Of a DNA stretch of 27,123 bases, positions 24,901-27,123 are shown one piece after another (position 1 is the first letter of the stretch; each line of letters begins with the position of its first letter). The stretch comes from Tritrichomonas foetus. Its lineage: Eukaryota; Parabasalia; Tritrichomonadida; Tritrichomonadidae. The stretch spans positions 1 to 27,123 of the forward strand of contig MLAK01001210.1 in the NCBI GenBank assembly GCA_001839685.1, written 5' to 3'. Below the pieces are notes generated by a model. That model was given only the letters and a program-made list of their open reading frames with translations. It made no database searches and was not told where the DNA came from. A program made the position numbers and the translations under genes.

Positions 24901-26808
24901 AAAACAGGTGTCACCAAGATGCTTTTCCTTAACATTATTCAGTTATTATTTTCTTTAGCAGCAGGAATATTGTTTTTAATGATGATTTGGACAGCTGATA
25001 AAGGAAGTTCTGTTATTGGACAACTGGTAATGTGGGAAAAATATTCATCAATCCGACTAGTGACCTCACTTGAAGCAGGATTCCATGCTCTGCATGCAGT
25101 GGTACTTGGCAATCCCAGTGTTTCCCAATTTGTTGATCGAAATATAGAGATTGAAAAAGCACTCTTGGTTGTCCAAATTTTAATTAATGCAAATGATAAT
25201 CTTCTAAAAGGAACAACCGACTCTGATCCATGCAATGGATATGATTCACTTATAGATTCAATTAATTTGGAAGAAACATGTACAACAGATGGAGGAACAA
25301 CTGATTTTCATGATACATATAAATGCGGATCAGTAAATCAAATTCTTTCGGTTTTGAAAGATTTAATAACAAACATTGTTACAACACCGGACAAATATAA
25401 TGGAATTACTGACTATAATACTGTTTCACTTTTTCATTTATTAAATAATCATTTATGGTCTAAATTAGATGCGGTAAATCACAGGTTTTCGGAATTAGTT
25501 GAACTGAAATTTCACAGCATGATGATATCATCATTGATTTTGATGATTTTTGGTATTATTTTTTGTATTATTGTTTTGATTTTTGGCATTATTACACGAA
25601 ATAATGCTGCTTCAACTTTATCAGCTGCGCTTTCGCAAGTGAAAAGAGTTCCACCACTTCAAATGCTTCAAAATAAAGAAATAAAAAATATTCTTCTCAA
25701 TAAATCAACAGATGTAGTCAAGGGCACAGGTAATTCGCTAGCACGAAATATTTTGCATAAATCAACTGATGCACTTTTATGTACATCAATCACTGGTGTC
25801 ATTGAAATTGTTAATCCATCAGTCACAACAATTCTTGGATTTACACCAGAACAACTTCTTGGTCAGTCAGTATCGATTCTCTTTGAAGAAACGCAAGCAG
25901 AAAAAGTCAATAATGAAATGATTATGATGAAAGATGGACAAAGCTCATCTCAGTATGAGGAACATTTAAAGTGTATTTCTGATTCTGGGAAGATGGTTCC
26001 ATGCTATGTGACAATTCTTGGAATGAAAAGAGTAGGAAGTATCACGGCTGAATCATTTGTACTGATCTTAAAAGATGAAACAGAACTAATGGAACAGCAA
26101 CAAAATGCAGAGGAAGCGAAAACGCAGTCTGAAAACTTACTGTATCAAATTCTTCCAAGAGATATTGTTATTCGCTTAAACAGAGGAGAAAAAGGTATTT
26201 CATTTACAGTTCCATCAGCTTCCATTATTTTTATTGATATTGTAAAGTTTAGTGAATATACAGCGGCACTAGCTCCACAAGATATTATGGGGAACTTATC
26301 ATTAATATTTGCAGGATTTGATAGACTAATTAAAAAGTATTCTCTCATTACAAAAATTAAGTTAATTGGTGATGTTTATATGGCAGCAAGTGGATTGTTC
26401 GCAACAGAAGACAACCCAACAGAGCATGCTACACAAACCGTTCGATTTGGACTCGATACAATAACGGAACTTGAAGAGATAAATGTGAAATTAAATGCAA
26501 GTTTACAGGTTCGCGTAGGCGTCAATACAGGTGGCCCTCTTATTGCGGGTGTTCTTGGAGCAGATAAACCATTATTTGACATAATTGGTGATCCGATTAA
26601 TGTAGCCTCACGATTACAATCAACAGATATTCCTGGAAAAGTGCAAATTCCACAATCAACATGTGACTACATATCTCATTTAGATTTCAACATTGCACCA
26701 CGTGGTGAAGTGTTTCTGAAAGGAAAAGGTAATGTAAACACATTTTTGGTGACTCCAGCGATTTCATTTGCGTGTTTTGAATTATCAAAGAATTTTGATG
26801 AAGATTAG
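21970..26808 (+). CDS. Multi-pass membrane PAS / class III adenylyl cyclase
   Basis: A 1612-aa protein. A cluster of about eight or more membrane helices (about 50-365) is followed by a cytosolic region to about 690 with a Ser run (about 634-652). Then come helices at about 697-719, 909-937, 984-1008 and 1184-1210, bracketing likely extracellular domains 720-908 and 1009-1183 (the second has several Cys). A PAS domain (about 1258-1370, with N-P-S-V-T-T-I-L-G-F) precedes a signalling helix L-L-Y-Q-I-L-P-R and the catalytic domain (about 1415-1605). Metal Asp residues are D1423 (F-I-D-I-V) and D1468 (L-I-G-D-V). Base-selecting residues are K1464 and D1537, the adenylyl pair; guanylyl cyclases have Glu and Cys. 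Transition-state residues N1544 and R1548 are present, so a homodimer should make cAMP. Large cyclases of this plan form a family in trichomonads. ATGs at 21970 and 21973 are adjacent; I use the first. Stop is TAG. Confidence 0.92.
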   Translation: MMRPLVEASIVSRSQDNAESISTRNKLVNGMFSFFDFIFPIANQFEQYGHFNSFIYAIVYIYVLLQNIFTSLWSAQTCWLFGNEKTIDTVDYLSKIFWLITIKIDFDDSSTTFQERRNYRENLGFSMLIFDAGYIGNLFIAHIVIFILFIAIVVMQFLIYRKNHHLDKWTIRLSRFFYEIISQILILPISAFIGASLLLVIKLKNSIYWAYVIIGIIILLTYLSFYMLMLRITTRSTIIHKSISGTFEFKPVFYLYLFNAIYGILNYLFQIFPVFMMIFCQISHAALIVYIFVVANTMLPFYTIAGNVMFFVTTMVGPILDIVSIAAYIDKTKLVPVLLLIFWGVGIVVSAIIFSFIVFYRIKKICNELTYEKGKEYKINDSFELYNSLKLKENENKSLCYMRVAFTNSLESFIDFSLTSYILDNFDSNRSQIATMQILSYFPSESRHMNLVFSCASAKNDLKIEERFLVYQVYRLKSLRQTSTSSDSNEILTKLRTQTEQCIGDVVMFWKSNNPDITYFEHLSKEESKLDSLWIKSIRDYPNSSKFCEEYIRFLLECSTDFVKAIYLKQRADMIEMGRNFSIDISFRSMAGSFPNYIKKGLINTKGKVIWKNSQCDSEASNNETNQSIFNQADSNSSSISQSSSSSSSISSVEDIELEAEVEDKVSKFLLTHSKLRMALFHALKGRSHFSITWMPISFIIAFFISIAAFIGFYFYIKNVYSERQDSMLLLLYCAKTRFFHGLASLSLFLEYSESVQKFNLSSIIHVQCDQPSYLPIESEFPLNYIALSFAQDSKTSLNQMITQVAKMAMNSLNIHEMANALVTKDDIFSICWGGKNITIEKESLKNLVSFSYYNQQRLAANMHHDHFYQDNNFCELLINWNMISQKSNDLMDDIIKYQDSRADTISHSSLIFLIALPIAIFIILFIPIMLCSLIFVNYMNKIANALSSMSKEMKDLSTKPLRKGDQDVSAQITSEPKTGVTKMLFLNIIQLLFSLAAGILFLMMIWTADKGSSVIGQLVMWEKYSSIRLVTSLEAGFHALHAVVLGNPSVSQFVDRNIEIEKALLVVQILINANDNLLKGTTDSDPCNGYDSLIDSINLEETCTTDGGTTDFHDTYKCGSVNQILSVLKDLITNIVTTPDKYNGITDYNTVSLFHLLNNHLWSKLDAVNHRFSELVELKFHSMMISSLILMIFGIIFCIIVLIFGIITRNNAASTLSAALSQVKRVPPLQMLQNKEIKNILLNKSTDVVKGTGNSLARNILHKSTDALLCTSITGVIEIVNPSVTTILGFTPEQLLGQSVSILFEETQAEKVNNEMIMMKDGQSSSQYEEHLKCISDSGKMVPCYVTILGMKRVGSITAESFVLILKDETELMEQQQNAEEAKTQSENLLYQILPRDIVIRLNRGEKGISFTVPSASIIFIDIVKFSEYTAALAPQDIMGNLSLIFAGFDRLIKKYSLITKIKLIGDVYMAASGLFATEDNPTEHATQTVRFGLDTITELEEINVKLNASLQVRVGVNTGGPLIAGVLGADKPLFDIIGDPINVASRLQSTDIPGKVQIPQSTCDYISHLDFNIAPRGEVFLKGKGNVNTFLVTPAISFACFELSKNFDED

Positions 26809-27123
26809 AATGTATGGCATTATATTTGTTTCTAAAGATTGATATTTTTATTTCGACAATTTTCTAGTTTTTGGTAAGAAAAAGAGATTGAAATTTCCTT
26901 TTTTTTTGAATTACATTTTGGAATGATTTTGTAGGAATTTCAAATTCTGCATAACCATCTAAATTTTATTAGAGAGTATATAGTCGCATTAGAGGGGGTG
27001 CTGAGGAGTTATGGATATATGTCTCATAAGTGAAGGATAGATGGNAGTATGAGTGGTAGTAGTGGTGATGGAGAAGGGGTGTTATAAGTGATGATAGAAT
27101 TGATGTGATAGGAGGGGGTGCTG
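26809..27123. other. Cyclase 3' flank and G-rich contig edge
   Basis: The first about 170 bp are ordinary AT-rich 3' flank. From about 26990 the + strand becomes G/A/T-rich with almost no C. An ambiguous base is at 27045. No ORF is recognised. The abrupt change and the N suggest the edge of a contig in low-quality or repetitive DNA. Confidence 0.6.
26992..27123. repeat. Direct repeat GAGGGGGTGCTG, 120 bp apart
   Basis: The 12-mer occurs at 26992-27003 and again at the last 12 bases, 27112-27123. Between them are G-rich words such as GAGTGGTAGTAGTGG. This could be one full unit of a 120-bp tandem repeat cut by the contig end, or a read-end artefact. Confidence 0.5.

Noticed and set aside
148..26808. 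Introns in the long genes
   Set aside because: All long frames read through without interruption, and the conserved domains are continuous, so no splice sites are needed.
1..27123. tRNA, rRNA, CRISPR, transposase or virus-like genes
   Set aside because: No GC-richer RNA-like segments, no spacer-repeat arrays and no transposase or viral motifs were found in any long frame.

Overview
The window looks like nuclear DNA of a flagellated parabasalid (trichomonad) protist. It is very AT-rich and carries long genes without visible introns, all reading the standard code with TAA, TAG and TGA stops. Start codons lie close behind TCA-type initiator motifs (TCA followed by pyrimidine and A/T), and flagellar genes (IFT139, CFAP299) sit beside a very large multi-pass adenylyl cyclase. 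Tritrichomonas is a plausible genus, but I cannot prove it from sequence alone. The right edge carries an N and abruptly G-rich DNA, as at the end of a draft contig.

Layout. 1-147: promoter side with a strong hairpin. 148-4074 (+): IFT139/TTC21B-like TPR protein of the retrograde IFT-A complex. 4075-4571: convergent spacer. 4572-5246 (-): bromodomain protein with an altered acetyl-lysine pocket. 5492-7726 (-): cullin with an AT-hook-like N-terminus. 7727-7853: compact divergent promoter with three evenly spaced Myb-like elements. 7854-8810 (+): PROPPIN (WIPI/Atg18-type) propeller with a broken phosphoinositide motif. 8811-9193: minisatellite. 9194-9967 (-) and 10046-11395 (+): divergent pair of unrecognised proteins, the second an alpha-solenoid. 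11396-12174: convergent spacer with an 80-nt A tract. 12175-12702 (-): small unknown coiled-coil protein, preceded upstream by a cluster of inverted repeats. 13076-20026 (-): giant DOCK-family protein with a C-terminal DHR-2 GEF domain. 20345-21040 (-): CFAP299. 21041-21969: long divergent spacer. 21970-26808 (+): 1612-aa multi-pass PAS/class III adenylyl cyclase. 26809-27123: 3' flank and G-rich repeat-like edge.

The genes do not form one pathway. Themes are the flagellum (IFT139, CFAP299), signalling and cytoskeleton (adenylyl cyclase, DOCK GEF), and protein turnover, membranes or chromatin (cullin, PROPPIN, bromodomain). The most notable points are: three Myb-like boxes about two helical turns apart between the cullin and PROPPIN genes; two proteins with clear folds but changed ligand-binding residues (bromodomain Asn to His, PROPPIN FRRG to LDRG); a DHR-2 domain that keeps the nucleotide-sensor valine in a protozoan protein of about 2300 aa; an A80/T80 tract placed so that one mRNA could carry an encoded oligo(U); and a palindrome-dense 270-bp upstream region.
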